Positions 20,913 to 33,601 are shown, numbered from the stretch's first letter. The stretch is 64,000 nt of DNA from Maea johnstoni (GCA_963942565.1 OZ012700.1:2521627-2585626), one strand, 5' to 3'. Program-made: numbers and translations. The notes: generated by a model not told the origin, from the sequence alone.

Positions 20913-22650
20913 GTGAGTACATGATTCTTCATTGCCCATTTCATCTGGTCTTACCTAGGGATTGGTACAATACTGTAGAAAACACAATGTTCGCGTCTGT
21001 TTATTATATAGCGTACATAGCGTGTGGTTCCGCTTCGCTATATATAAAAATGCTGTACTTTTTTCTTGCTGTACTGGTGCTGTCAGCGGCGGCTACCGTC
21101 GCTAACATAAAGATACGCTATGAGTAATTGATACTCGATACAATACCAAAAACCGATATCAAATGGAAAAATTATTGTATAAAAAAAGTATGGAATTATA
21201 TTGGTACCGATCCTTGATACAATTCTAAAAACCAATATCAAATGGGGAAAATTTATCCTATTGGAAAAGTTTGTAGTATGGTATCTTACTATTATATTAA
21301 AGTTTGAAATCATATAGAATTGACTTAATTGCTAGCTGGATCTCTCCACACAGAGACATTTCCCTATTTATTAGCAAATTTCCATAGCCGACAGTGCTAA
21401 ATCTAACAAATGTAGGTCTCTGGGAGTCAGGTAGTATATTTGAAAATATTGTTAATATATTGCATTGATATAGTGTATTGTATCGTGAAAATTCTACAGG
21501 TGCCAATCTCTAGTTTTACCTGTGCTTTGTTGTTCCAGATAAAGGTCTTCTCTAACATCTCTACTCAGTTTGATTCTAGCCAAGCATTGCTTAGATTTCT
21601 CCATCGCAATTATGTCTCAGAATTTCTTTATGCAAGGAGTATATCTGATCCTAAGGAATTTTTCATTTCAGAATGAGAAATTCAAAGATTTCAATGTTAT
21701 ACTTTTAATGAATATTTCAGAATTTATGGTTTTGATGCCATTTTTCCTGGAATATTCCATTTCTAATACAAAAGTGCCATAATGTATTTAAAGCTGAATT
21801 ATACATTCACTTTATTTGTGTTACACAGTTCAGTAACTAGTATCAACGAGAATTTTTGACCCTAGAATGAGACATATTTATTACAAAAGTGCCATGATAT
21901 GGTACCTGGTCACAAGGAAAAGTTCCAAGCAAAATAACATTCTCTGTATTGCCTAGAAATCCTGGTATCTACTAATTTTTTATTTTATTTTTAACACTAA
22001 AAATGAGATATTCCTAAATAACTATTTATCATGCCTGGCTGAAATCAAACTGGGTAGAGAGGTGATATATTGTCTAAGGTGAGTCTTTGTAACTTCTATC
22101 TCTATCATATCACATGTAACAAACAGAGACTCTGTGATGTTGCATACAAGGAATATGTTTTTCTTTATTGTAATTTGTTTCTTATACAGAAGGCTGCTTG
22201 TATTTGTGATTCATGCAGGAAATATTTACCTTTGCAGATAGAATAGATGATTTTTTTAGGAGCTGAGAAGAGGCAGTGAAGGATGTTACACAGATATTCA
22301 CTCTCATGTTCACTGTTCACATTATTACCCTTGAGATCATCATCACTGATATGCTACTATTCTTCCTGTGACACCTATCCTCTTTGGCTGATTTTCCAAA
22401 GTCTATTAGGTGATCCACTTGTATTTTAAATGCAGATCGTATTTAGAAAACTCAATTAATTGATACCACCTATTGATCGGTCTACATGTAGGTATTTATT
22501 ATTGCTACGATGGCTGATATAGTGGTGTCACCTGGTGAAAATATTGATAGTTAGACAGTTCCCACCAAAAATTGCTGTGCTCCAAAACCTAGCGTCTGTG
22601 CTCACAGTGAAAATAGAAAAATAGCTTTAGAAAGTACCTGAAGAATGAGA
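20913..22650. other. Intron or intergenic DNA after exon E
   Basis: No further kinesin exon, no strong coding frame. A two-copy ~95-bp repeat (GATACAATWCYAAAAACC, ATCAAATGG) lies at 21135-21260. Confidence 0.55.
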
Positions 22651-22855
22651 CATAAAAGTTATGTTTCCTGTACATAAGATTTTACTAAAAAAATCCCTAC
22701 CCTAACATTTTTAGCCCTTCTATTTTCTAATCAACATAAAACATGCACCAAACACATTTTCTTTTGAAAAAGAAAATCAAAATGATTTTTTTAACCTATA
22801 TACCCTACCCTATTTTTTGGACCACCACAGGAAACAAACAATTGTGTTTTAGGCC
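22651..22855 (+). mobile_element. Worn GGCCTA-MITE
   Basis: TATGTTTCCTGTACATAAG at the left (end decayed); CCACAGGAAACAAACAATTG and TTTTAGGCC at the right. Flanked by a ~50-bp direct repeat (GAAAATAGAARAATAGCT, TAGTACCTG) at 22608 and 22885, longer than a target duplication. Confidence 0.65.
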
Positions 22856-23696
22856 TCATTGCGATGTGTATCATCCCACAATGAAAATAGAAGAATAGCT
22901 GACTTAGTACCTGGGGAATGATTAAGATGTAGAGGAGTGTCTCTAATTGAGTTATGTTTCTTGTTTGCTCAGCATTGTCATGATCAATCAGGAAGCTGCC
23001 TTTCATTCCACCTACTCATAGTCACAAAACTGAGTTTGCATAAATAATGAGCCTACTGTTCTTCCCATGTGATTTCAATCAAATCATAATAAACTCAATT
23101 ATCAGCTTAGACTAGAAAGGAATGAAAATATTCCCAGGTTTTTTATTTTGCATACAACTATTTAGAAATAAGAAATTGTAACATTTATCATCCTTGGTGT
23201 GATGATTTAGTTACCTTTCTCTAAGATAGAGGGCAGCACCTACCAGTATGGATCAGTGAGATTAGTGTGATATTCTCAGTATAGATGGCAGCACAGTGTG
23301 GTGAGGGCCTCATTTGGAGTAGGTCCAGACAAGGACAATATATGAATAGACCTCTCTGGTCCAGATGAGAAAAGATATGCTTCTGTATCCTTAATTTTAA
23401 TTATTTTAATTACTATTTCTCCAGTGTACTTGTTTGTGATATGTGTGCATATTTATACTGTATGGACATTGCTGTTTAAACCAGCTATTCAGACACTCAT
23501 TCACTTACCAAGGCATAGTAATAATCACTTACCAAGGCATAGTAATATGGAATTCTTCATCTTTAAATATGAAAATGGCACCATCTCCATCAACTCTGTG
23601 GCCTGAAGAATCGAAGGTATAATCCTTAAATGTTAGGGCCACAGCGAAAATCAAATCTTGTATTTGACTGTGTTATCCTCGGGAAATAAAGATTAT
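22856..23696. other. No recognised gene
   Basis: Mixed AT-rich sequence with ATAGAGGGCAGCACC at about 23226 (weakly CTCF-like). Nothing coding is seen. Confidence 0.5.
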
Positions 23697-23822
<126 letters not shown>

Positions 23823-23875
23823 AGGCAGTTTCCTGAAAACCTCTTCCAGGGCAGGCATGAATTGATCTGAAGAAT

Positions 23876-24075
23876 NNNNNNNNNNNNNNNNNNNNNNNNN
23901 NNNNNNNNNNNNNNNNNNNNNNNNNNNNNNNNNNNNNNNNNNNNNNNNNNNNNNNNNNNNNNNNNNNNNNNNNNNNNNNNNNNNNNNNNNNNNNNNNNNN
24001 NNNNNNNNNNNNNNNNNNNNNNNNNNNNNNNNNNNNNNNNNNNNNNNNNNNNNNNNNNNNNNNNNNNNNNNNNNN
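23876..24075. other. Assembly gap (200 N)
   Basis: Exactly 200 unknown bases, probably a placeholder rather than a measured distance. Kinesin exons lie left of it and none right of it. Confidence 0.99.
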
Positions 24076-24641
<566 letters not shown>

Positions 24642-24859
24642 TACTTATGTTTTCATGTGTGTGTATATATGAACATTTGTAGAAAATAGTTTAAAACAAA
24701 TATTTTCAATTTACAGGCAAGTCTTTGAGGAGGAAAGTGTTAAAAAAGAATGCGAAGGATTCAGAGAAAAACGTTCCAATCACTGACATTGTCAGCTTGT
24801 ATTTTGTGATGTATTAGTCTGATATTACTGATAAGTCCATTTATTCCTATTGATTTTGG

Positions 24860-25015
24860 ACTGAGGGAGTTTGTAGGGGTTCATTTTCCGCGGCCCTCTC
24901 GGTTGAGTCCGCCAGAAAAAATCGATGCGGAAACTCTAGAGGGGCGAGGAGGAAGCCTGTGAAAACAGCAGCACAATGGAAGTCAGCGCTGAGAAATCAG
25001 ACAGCTAATTCAATC
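24860..25015. promoter_or_regulatory. GC-richer unique island
   Basis: TTTTCCGCGGCCCTCTCGG and GTCCGCCAGAAAAAATCGATGC stand out from AT-rich flanks; it ends GACAGCTAATTCAATCC. No ORF. Possibly regulatory. Confidence 0.25.
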
Positions 25016-25117
25016 CAAAATATTTTTTCAAATTGTGCATTAGTAATGATAATATTTTTCTCCCCTGTTGGCTCGTCACAGGCCTTGGCCATGATAGATG
25101 GGTTGGGGTAACGTTGA

Positions 25118-25329
25118 TTAACCCTTTTATTGCTGGTGGCTTAGTTGGCCAATACAAAATGATGCAAAAAACCTGAGAAAATGACTGAAACCCTATAATA
25201 TGGGTTCTCATATGAGAGTACTCAGCAAGAGCTTTCTAATGAGTACCAACAAGACACTGTTTCAACAGATTTCAAAGATTTTGCAGTCTTGTGCTTTTGA
25301 TGTAAGTAGCCTTAGCATTGGAAGGGTAA
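25118..25329 (+). mobile_element. TTAA-A MITE
   Basis: TTAACCCTTTTATTGCTGG at the left, GCATTGGAAGGGTAAC at the right (one base lost from TTAA). Confidence 0.85.
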
Positions 25330-25449
25330 CCATTTCTTGCCTGTAGAACCCAAAACTCCCCGAGTATTTTAGTTATATTTTAATGAACTGAGAATATTTC
25401 AAAAAAAAAATGAACATTTAATGTTGCTTATAAATAAACCAACAACTCT

Positions 25450-25740
25450 CCTTAAAATATTTTGTGAGTAAATGCTTAATTCTGAATGAAGTATCAGAAA
25501 GCAAAGTAGGTTCAGATGGCACTGATATAGACATCTCCAGGCATGAATTGGTTAAAACAGGCAGTATTAATCCTTCATTGTCAGGTCATCTCTGTCACTA
25601 GAGTCGTCTGGACCTAAGCTTCTTAGGTGAATAACTTTGGAATTAATCATACATTCATAAACTATTTGAAGAAGAGTTGTGACTCAAGTTCTGATAAACA
25701 TTTCCTCTTCAAATATTTTTGAAAACTATTTCTGACCACA
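25450..25740. mobile_element. Decayed TTAA-B-like sequence (about two partial copies)
   Basis: CTCTCCTTAAAATATTTTGTG and later TTTCCTCTTCAAATATTTTTG are TTAA-B stem strands; GGTTAAAACAGGCAG lies between them. Borders are not clear. Confidence 0.45.
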
Positions 25741-25798
25741 AAGATATTTACCTCAATTCTCTGAATTACGTATATACATGTAGAGCGATAGGTGCATG

Positions 25799-26103
25799 GT
25801 CTTAGCCAGCAGGGCGTCTGGATGTCTTTTTGGACACCCAAACACATAAAAAGCACTCCTCAGGACACCCACATTTTTTGTGAGCAATTTCTTAAAATGT
25901 CAATCTCAAGCATATAATTGAATCTTCTCATCTCCATATAATTCCCACGGTACTGTAAAAGGATATCATGCCTTTTTTTGATAAATATATACATGTTTAT
26001 AGTTGAAATCTGAGTATATTGTGGTCCCCCTTAAACATTTGGACGCCCAAAAGTTTTCCAATTGCCAATTTTGGGCACCCAGTTACTAAATCCAGGCTAA
26101 GAC
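25799..26103 (+). mobile_element. GTCTTAGCC element
   Basis: GTCTTAGCCAGCAGGGCGTC at the left and CCAGGCTAAGAC at the right; body shared with 17812 and 62319. About 305 bp, no ORF. Confidence 0.85.
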
Positions 26104-26469
26104 ACTGGGTAGGTGTATGGTATAAATGAAAGCTCCTATGTTGTAAGGTCTATGGAGGCAGTGTAGTCTTGTTATTGTATTGTATTGATTGTAGTCTGGT
26201 GTTATGGATGGCAGTCTGTCTGAAGAGCAGGTGGTCTGGGCTTTTTACTGCTGCCTGGTGTTAGAGCTTGCTTTGTGTGATTATTCATCTGTATGCTCCA
26301 TCGGCTTCATCGCACCACCATATCCCGGACTCATATCCCAGCCTCACAACCCGCCTCACATCCCGGCCTGGTGGTTGCATTGGTGGTATGTGGATTACCA
26401 TTACTATGCTCATGTTCAAGGCACCCTAGTGGTCCAACACAAAACCAAATATTTTTAACCAGAACATGC
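26104..26469. other. Unique sequence without recognised gene
   Basis: An 84-codon frame (26204-26458) has no family features and no splice context. Left unannotated as a gene. Confidence 0.5.
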
Positions 26470-26689
26470 TTAACCCTTATGCTGCTGGTGGCTAATTTGG
26501 CCAATACCAAATGATGCAAAAAAAACCACACAGAAAAATGACTGAAAACCTGGCACATGGGTACTCATCTGAGAGTACTTAGCGAGAGCTGTGCAATGAA
26601 TACCAACATGGCAAGGTTTAGATGGTTTTCTAAAAATCTTTCCGTCCTTGTGCTTCGGACGAAAGTAGCCTTGGCATTGGAAGGCTTAA
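26470..26689 (+). mobile_element. TTAA-A MITE
   Basis: TTAACCCTTATGCTGCTGG at the left, GCATTGGAAGGCTTAA at the right. Its right TTAA is also the start of a TTAA-B-like relic. Confidence 0.9.
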
Positions 26690-26835
26690 GAGTTCCTAGT
26701 AAGATTGTCTGTATCCATGATACTTTTGACAATAGCTTTGGAATTAAGAATGGTTTTGCATAATATTTGAAGGAGAGTTATTGGCAGTATCTCTATCAGG
26801 CTGCATTTGGCCACTGCAAAAATTAATGGGTCAAT
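26686..26835 (-). mobile_element. Partial TTAA-B-like MITE
   Basis: TTAAGAGTTCCTAGTAAG, ATAATATTTGAAGGAGAG, then CAGGCTGCATTTGGCCACTG and AATTAATGGGTCAA. The stem partner is deleted. Confidence 0.6.
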
Positions 26836-27216
26836 GAGATTAAAATGTCCCTTTAATTCAAAAGAACATGTCCCCTTCCAATATTTTCTAAGATGATATT
26901 TTGTTAGTAAATATTTGGGTAAAATTGCATTTCTGGGCAGCAGCTATGGACATGAATGGGTGAAAGGAATGTTTTACTAATTAGGGCAGTACCATGAAGG
27001 CACACAAAGTCAGAGATTTGCTTAAACGATTTCTTATAACCGGCAATATTGGGTCGTTAAATACACAGATGAAGTATGTTTGCCTATCACTTTCAAATAA
27101 TATAATACAATGGCAATGTGGGGAGCTGTTTCTTACCACCTAAGCATTTTCCTATAAAATGTTCTTGAATGCAAATAGCACAATCATAGCTCTGAAATAA
27201 TATTGTCATTGACGGT

Positions 27217-27290
27217 GATGATAGTAATGATGATGATGGTGATGATAATGATAATTATAATAATAATAATAATGATAGAAATAATAATGA
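27217..27290. repeat. GAT/AAT microsatellite
   Basis: Short degenerate triplet tract. Confidence 0.85.
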
Positions 27291-27419
27291 ATATAAATAT
27301 TTTAACGAAAATAGTATTTCTGTACCTTATAGTAGATTCTCTTTCAATTTTTTAAAAATATTGCATTTCTCTTTCAATTTTTTAAAAATATTGCTTTTCA
27401 CTTTGAAATATTATCTGCC

Positions 27420-27600
27420 TGCTTTGAACTTTGAATCGAAAACAAATCAGTCGTAGGCAGTTTCAGGATTGCTGATTGCGCCTGCCGCCAGTGTCAGGAA
27501 GTTAGATTCCGTTGCTTCCTGACAGGCTCACCTCAGTTCACCTTGTAGCCCTAGAGGAAAACATGGCAACTTCCAGGTAAACATGTGACAATTCTACCCC
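27420..27600. promoter_or_regulatory. Unique island, possible regulatory element
   Basis: Complex sequence with GATTGCGCCTGCCGCCAG and TCCTGACAGGCTCAC (TGACAG is a MEIS/TGIF-type core). No coding frame. Confidence 0.2.
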
Positions 27601-27660
27601 CCCCCCCCCACTCCCCTCCCGCCACCTTGCTGGAGGTGTCACAGAGCTCTTCAGTTATAG

Positions 27661-28000
27661 AGGAGAAGTTCTCTATTAGAGTTGGATGAAGGTGTGTGTA
27701 GGTGTAGCATTCTGCACCTTGAGGCGTGGGGTAGAGATCTTCAATGCTGGAGGTAGAATATCAGTTGATTGAAGGTGTGCGTACAGTAGGTATATGATTC
27801 TGAACCTCAAGGCAGGGGGTAGAATATCTCTTGATTTAAGGGGTGCGTAGGTGTATGATTCTGTACCTTGAGGCCTGGGTGGAGATCTTTAATGCTGGAG
27901 GTAGAAAATCTCTTTATAAGAGGTGTGCGTAGGTGTATGATTCTGCACCGTGAGGCGTGTGTAGAGATCTTCAATGCTGGAGGTAGAAAATCTCTTGATC
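27661..28000 (+). repeat. ~100-bp degenerate tandem repeat
   Basis: Four units with GTGTGCGTAGGTGTATGATT-like sequence, GCACCTTGAGGC, GAGATCTTCAATGCTGG and AGGTAGAAAATCTC. Unit lengths vary. Confidence 0.85.
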
Positions 28001-28214
28001 TTCCTTAGTTTATAAAGTTATATAGTTCTACGTTACTTATAAAGGTATCTGAGCACCCAGGTGACACTGTCTGGGGGATTACACATCCCCCTGATATAGT
28101 TTCATTTGAGGGATATATCCTAGGGTTTTGGGTTTCAACTCTTCCAATGCCTCACACCCATTTATGCGTTAGTAGCATCACCAACCTGGAGTTTCGAATT
28201 TTGGAATTTTGTTT

Positions 28215-28395
28215 TTTTGTCACTTTTTCTGCCATATTGTACCCAACTTGTTACTAGCCACTTATAACTGGTGGAGGAAACTGGGCTACCTGACAAAAAA
28301 CACACAGCCTAACCCAAAGTAACTGGAAACTTTTTCACATGCCCCATGTGTGATTCGAACCCGGGCACCTACCAACCTTGAACCTATAGAACCAT
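28215..28395 (-). mobile_element. tRNA-derived SINE
   Basis: The minus strand gives GGGTTCGAATCACACA (good B box), AAAAGTTTCCAGTTACTTTG, CCCAGTTTCCTCCACCAG and a TGGCAGAAAAAGTGACAAAA tail, as in the other copies. The A-box head is incomplete. Confidence 0.75.
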
Positions 28396-28432
28396 GCATG
28401 TACATATATGTGTGAGCGAAGGTGAAATTCAT

Positions 28433-29711
28433 TTAACCCTCTTGCTGCTAGGACAATGTATGGTACTATATGGGCACTAGCTACACTATAGCACGTCATG
28501 AGAAAGATACCACTGAAAGGCTGATGTGCCATGTTCTTTAAGTGCTGCTTCCGCAATAAAATAAACATCCGGCCATATAAAATTTAGATTGCTAGCACAA
28601 TCAGAACCCCCTCAATCGCCACATGTATTTTTAAAATTTATAACCACCATTTTGTGCCGAAAATCATCAACTCAACACCAGAAATACAGTTTAGAACTGT
28701 GGCGGCCATTTTAGATAATCGCGTATGACTTGGATTTTTTTTGCATCAAGTTATGTTATGAAGCCATTTCCCATCGAAATAAACAACCTTATTTTTTAAA
28801 ATTACAAATGGTGTTTACTTACCTTCATATCTACCAGAAAATGTTTTCTTTTCTCTGTTATACCATGTGTGAGATCGATTTCTGAGACCTCAATTCAACA
28901 TGGTTTGGACATATTCTTCGCGAGTTTACGCTCGTTCAATTCATTTGTCCATGAGCCGTAAAATCATGTAACCCTTACTAAATTAATTGACAACAGAGAA
29001 TCGGTGGCGAAAATAAATAATGAATTTATATTACCAAAACAAGCTGATTCTCAGCTTTCTGAAAATGTTTATTTTATAGATATCCAGCCTGTGGGATATC
29101 TGTTGTCAGTGAATGAAGTGAAATTATCGCTCGGCGGCGCAGCCGCTTCGCGGCCGCCATTTTCAAATCGTATTTTTGACACCGTCTGCAGAGTCAACTT
29201 CATCAACTTCTATCGCTAAATAGACGGTCAAAACATTAAAATAACTTAAAGATATATTGATATTATTGTTCCTGAACATCAAATTGACTTAGTTGGTAAA
29301 TAAAAGTAAACAAAAGAGCGAAAGAATAAAGGAAATAGATCGCTGAGAACAACGGCCCCATTCGTAAAATAGTGTTCGGTTCGTTTTTGCCGTGGGCGCG
29401 CACTTGTCAAATCAATCATGAGATCGATTTGTTCAATGTATGTTAGTATTTCTTTAATAAGATAACATTACTTTTCATTTACATATTAAAATAATACTGT
29501 GTGAACAGGTGGGAACATTGTCTGACCTACTCAGTTTTAATTTTGAAAAAATTCGGCGTATTTATCGTATACGGCCAACCGGAAGTTGATGAGCCGTACA
29601 CGACAATGGCGAGCATGGAGATACCGCTATTAGTCGTATTTACTCGCCAACCGCTACAGAGACAAAGTAGCGTAGGGCGATTGAGATCGCCCACCGCAGC
29701 GAGGAGGTTAA
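28433..29711. mobile_element. 1.28-kb TTAA-flanked element without ORF
   Basis: Ends TTAACCCTCTTGCTGC and, inverted, TTAACCTCCTCGCTGC. It contains moderately GC-rich islands (GCTCGGCGGCGCAGCCGC at about 29128) and CGGCCATTTT-like blocks on both sides. No transposase frame; the longest frames (71-90 codons) look random. It reads as a large non-autonomous piggyBac-type element. Confidence 0.72.
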
Positions 29712-30222
29712 AGAAGGGACTGTCTCACCATTCGAATAAACCTCCTATCACAACTTGTAAACTATGCAATTGACTACCACAATATATAGTGCTTGATTCA
29801 AGGTTCTTTTCGGTATATAATAGGGTGGACAAATATTTTGTAAGATTATCCAACATCAACATCCTAGTACTGGATTTTGGCCAAGAATTCCCATAACAAC
29901 TTGGCATCAGGCATTTGTGGGCATGATGACAATGTGGACCCTCAAGGGTTAATGGATAGTGACTTGCAATGAGGAGCTCTTGCAGGATATCAGCCAATGT
30001 TGAATTTCTCAAGAGAGTCACTTCAAAGGGCTTCCTGTATTCATAAGCTGCTTAAATAATTCAGTTATTCTATTTAATTGGCAAGCGCAGTCTATTAAAG
30101 GTGTGAATTAGAAATTGCACTTAGAATCATGAAGGGCTCAGAATGTTGTTGTTTGCCTGGAAATAACGTTCTCAGCATGATGAAAAGATGTGGAGAAATC
30201 CTAGATGGTAATTATTCCACCA
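29712..30222. other. No recognised gene
   Basis: Unique sequence leading into the 12-bp repeat. An ATG at 30129 opens a 157-codon frame, but nearly all of it is the repeat. Confidence 0.5.
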
Positions 30223-30735
30223 GGCCTAGACTAGCTCATAGACTAGCTCCTAGACTAGCTCCTAGACTAGCTCATAGACTAGCTCATAGGTTAGCTCCTA
30301 GACTAGCTCATAGACTAGCTCATAGGTTAGCTCATAGACTAGCTCATAGGTTAGCTCCTAGTGTAGCTCATAGACTAGCTCATAGGTTAGCTCCTAGTGT
30401 AGCTCATAGACTAGCTCATAGGTTAGCTCCTAGACTAGCTCATAGACTTGCTCCTAGACTAGCTCCTAGACTAGCTCCTAGACTAGCTCCTAGACTAGCT
30501 CCTAGACTAGCTCATAGGCTAGCTCCTAGACTAGCTTCTAGATTAGATCATAGGCTAGCTCATAGACCAGCTCATAGGCTATCTCATAGACTAGCTCTTT
30601 GACTAGCTCCTAGACTAGCTCCTCGACTAGCTCCTCGACTGGCTCCTAGACTAGCTCATAGACTAGCTCATAGACTAGCTCATAGACTAGCTCCAAGACT
30701 AGCTCATAGACTAGCTCCTAGACTAGCCCCTAGTC
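30223..30735 (+). repeat. 12-bp minisatellite, about 43 units
   Basis: Units of CTAGACTAGCTC in two main forms (followed by A or C). Because 12 is a multiple of three the frame stays open and would give RLAH/RLAP tetrapeptides. Some units have GGTTAGC or GTGTAGC. Confidence 0.95.
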
Positions 30736-30983
30736 TATAGTATCATCGAGGAGTGCTTTGTTCTCTCTTTTTTCACTAATTAATATTATGTAGGTGTTAG
30801 TTTCTTTAGATAACCACATATGGCACCAGTGGTTGTCACTGACACTCATTATGGCAGATTAAGTGACAAAGAATGAAATTCCATATCTGAAATGAAACTA
30901 ATCAGCACAAACTGAACAACAGCAAACATGTCATGCTGTCTTTTTCATTCTTTAATCCCACAATATTTCAAATACCACGTCCC

Positions 30984-31194
30984 CAATAGTGTCTGGTGGT
31001 GTCCAATTTGACTAATACAATTTCTTTTGAAAAATCCTGAAGAATGACTGCAACCCTGTCATATGGGTACTCATCTGAGAGTGTTCAGTGAGAGCTATCC
31101 AATGAATACCAACATTACTGGGTTTAGATGGTTTTCGCAAATCTTTGCATCTCTGTGCTTTGGCTGAAGGTAGCCTCTGCATTGGTAGGGTTAA
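30984..31194 (+). mobile_element. TTAA-A MITE, left end worn
   Basis: GTCTGGTGGTGTCCAATTTG aligns with the CTGCTGGTGGCTAATTTG part; the right end GCATTGGTAGGGTTAA is intact. Confidence 0.8.
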
Positions 31195-31238
31195 GTGTTT
31201 GATGTTACAGATGAAAGGTGGTGATGGGAGTGCAGGTA

Positions 31239-31409
31239 GACGCAAAGATCTTTGAAAACCACCTTAACCCTGTCATATTGGTATTCATTGGATAGCTCTC
31301 GCTGAGTACTCACAGATGAGTACCCATGTGCCTTGGTTTCGATCTTTTTTCAGGTTTTTTTGCATCAATTTGTATTTGCCAAACTAGCCACAACCAGCAT
31401 AAGGGTTAA
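31239..31409 (-). mobile_element. TTAA-A MITE, truncated and inverted to its neighbour
   Basis: Starts within the family at GCAAAGATCTTTGAAAACC and ends CAGCATAAGGGTTAA. A ~50-bp flank (GTGTTTGATGTT, GATGGGAGTGCAGGTAGACG) occurs before it (31195) and after it (31410), so a local duplication took place around it. Confidence 0.8.
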
Positions 31410-31658
31410 GTGTTTGATGTTGTAGATGAAGGGAGATGATGGGAGTGCAGGTAGACGCTAACTGTATTCTACGTGTGTTCTAAATGTCAGGTGTGCACGC
31501 TGTGATGATGAGAGGGATTAGGTCTGTCTGTGATCCTGGCAGCGCTGATCTCCCTACTGTCTACTGCTCTCTATCATCTCACTGTGTGCGGAATAGGAAA
31601 TAGCCACAGTTCCATGCTAGGTAATACTGTGAATGATAATAAAGGTAATGTTAATCCT

Positions 31659-31674
31659 ACTGAAAATAATGATA

Positions 31675-31739
<65 letters not shown>

Positions 31740-31775
31740 AATAATGATAATAATAATAATGATGATAATAATAAT

Positions 31776-31807
<32 letters not shown>

Positions 31808-31926
31808 AAATAATAATGATAATAATGATAGTAATGATAATAATAATAATGATGATGATAATAATGATAATAATGATAATAATAATGATAATAATGATGA
31901 TAATAATAATGATAATAATAATAATG

Positions 31927-31969
<43 letters not shown>

Positions 31970-32060
31970 TGATAATAATGAAAATAATAATAATGATAAT
32001 AATAATAATAATGAAAAATAATGATAATGATGATAATAATAATAATAATGACAACAATGA
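31659..32060. repeat. (GAT)n/(AAT)n microsatellite
   Basis: Pure GAT at 31675-31739, then mixed GATAAT triplets. The Asp/Asn, Met/Ile and other homopolymer frames on both strands are artefacts. Confidence 0.97.
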
Positions 32061-32297
32061 TAATGGTAATAATAGTAGTAACATAATGATTTTAATGATA
32101 AAAATGATAATGACAGACACAATAAAAAAATGTTTAAGAGGTTCACACAATCAGACACTTAGACCTTAATGTAAGCTCTTGCCCTCAGTTTTGACATGTA
32201 AATAAATTATCTTGTACCCACTAGACTTCTTGCCAGCCAGTTATATTGGAGTTATGGGTGTGGCAATGTTTCTATTGTGTTCCTCCTCATATGATAG

Positions 32298-32487
32298 TTA
32301 ACCATTTACCCCCATATCATTATGATCCCCCAATAGATTTCAGTGTATCAAATATTTGAAGAACCATTTTCAATTACCATGTGACTACAAACTTTAATTG
32401 AAATATATCTCCTATTTGATATTATCATTGATGTAAATAAACCATATTTGTAAAACCACTGAGACATCCTGAGTAGTATAGGGTTAA
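32298..32487. mobile_element. TTAA-flanked, TTAA-B-like relic
   Basis: TTAACCATTTACCCCC at the left and GTATAGGGTTAA at the right, with AAATATTTGAAGAACC inside. Diverged. Confidence 0.5.
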
Positions 32488-32741
32488 ACAAACATGATAA
32501 CTAGGTCCATCTGATACAACGTTTCATTGTGTACATTGCATGACATGAGCTATTGTTGTGGTAGAAAGTCACATGCCTATAAAGCCTTGGTAACAGGTGT
32601 GGGATCAGGATCAAATCTGAAAAAATGGCCTGATTATAAAGCATGGTTTGTGGAAGCCGGCACATAACAAACATTACACAAAGGAAACAATCTGAATTGG
32701 AAAGTATTGATAGGTGCATTATGATATCACCATGGAGTGCC

Positions 32742-32936
32742 TTAACACTTATGCTGCTGGCGGCTTAATGCAAAAGTCCTGACAAATCACTGAAACCCTG
32801 GCATATGGGTACTCATCTGAGAGTACTCTGCGAGGGCCATCCAATGAATACCAACATAACAGGGTTTAGATGATTTTCAAAAATCTTTGCATTCTTGTGC
32901 ATTGGACGAAAGTAGCCTTAGTATTTGAAGGGTTAA
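32742..32936 (+). mobile_element. TTAA-A MITE
   Basis: TTAACACTTATGCTGCTGGC at the left, ATTTGAAGGGTTAA at the right. Its right TTAA is the left TTAA of the next element. Confidence 0.88.
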
Positions 32937-33140
32937 CCCTTTTATGCTTAGGCATTCCTCCAGAAATTGTCATCTGGATCTTTGATACTTTTGATAATAA
33001 CTTATGAATTGAGTACAGTTTCACAAAATATTTGATGGAGAGTTGTTGATAGTGTTCTGATGAAGATATCTCGTTCAAATATTTTCCAAACTCTGCACTC
33101 ACCAGAAAAGCTTTAGCAAAACTCTCAGGCTGTTTGATAA
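32933..33140 (-). mobile_element. TTAA-B MITE sharing a TTAA with its neighbour
   Basis: TTAACCCTTTTATGCTTAGG at the left; stem strands AAAATATTTGATGGAGAG and CGTTCAAATATTTTCC; the right end is worn. Confidence 0.75.
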
Positions 33141-33209
33141 TAAAAAATGTTGCACACTGCTTCGGTTGCCATACATTTCAGGACATAAAAGATTAAAAAA
33201 GGTTATTAT

Positions 33210-33430
33210 TTCATTAGATTTATACCACCTCTGATAGACTAGCGTGTAACAAATTTTCACAAAATATTTGATGGAGGGCAGGGCTCGAAATTAAGATTTT
33301 ATCCAGGGAGCCCAAATGCATCTTCTAAATCTAGACCTAGAGATGTCAAACCCTGGAGAGTTGTTTGTAGTGTTCTTGTGAAGATTTCTCTTTCAAATAT
33401 TTTCCAAATTTTGTTCTCACCTGAAAAATT
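33210..33430 (-). mobile_element. TTAA-B relic carrying a 77-bp insert
   Basis: TTTTCACAAAATATTTGATG, then (after the insert) AGTTGTTTGTAGTG and CTCTTTCAAATATTTTCC: the standard TTAA-B order. Ends are lost. Confidence 0.7.
33279..33355. mobile_element. 77-bp CAGGGC mini-element
   Basis: Starts CAGGGCTCGAAATTAAG; the right end inverted reads CAGGGTTTGACATC. Flanked by GAGGG (33274-33278) and GAGAG (33356-33360), a 5-bp duplication with one change, inside a TTAA-B sequence whose uninterrupted form reads ATGGAGAGTTG elsewhere. Confidence 0.75.
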
Positions 33431-33601
33431 ACTGATCTTTTTCTGATAATTCTTTTCTCTGTCTTTTTCAGGTAAGCATGACTGTGAGAGGAGTTGTTTC
33501 ACCTGAAGCAGGTAAAACAGGTAAAACAGGTAAACGATGATTGATTATTATGTCAATATCGACAACGTGCCAGTAGCGGGAACAATGGTATTTACTCACC
33601 A

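Noticed and set aside
30129-30602. 157-codon RLAH/RLAP protein
   Set aside because: The frame stays open only because the unit is 12 bp; beyond the repeat there is no coding signal.
31530-32169. Asp/Asn-rich, Met/Ile-rich and Ile-rich frames of up to 178 codons on both strands
   Set aside because: All come from GAT/AAT triplets; no start context, splice sites or unique sequence.
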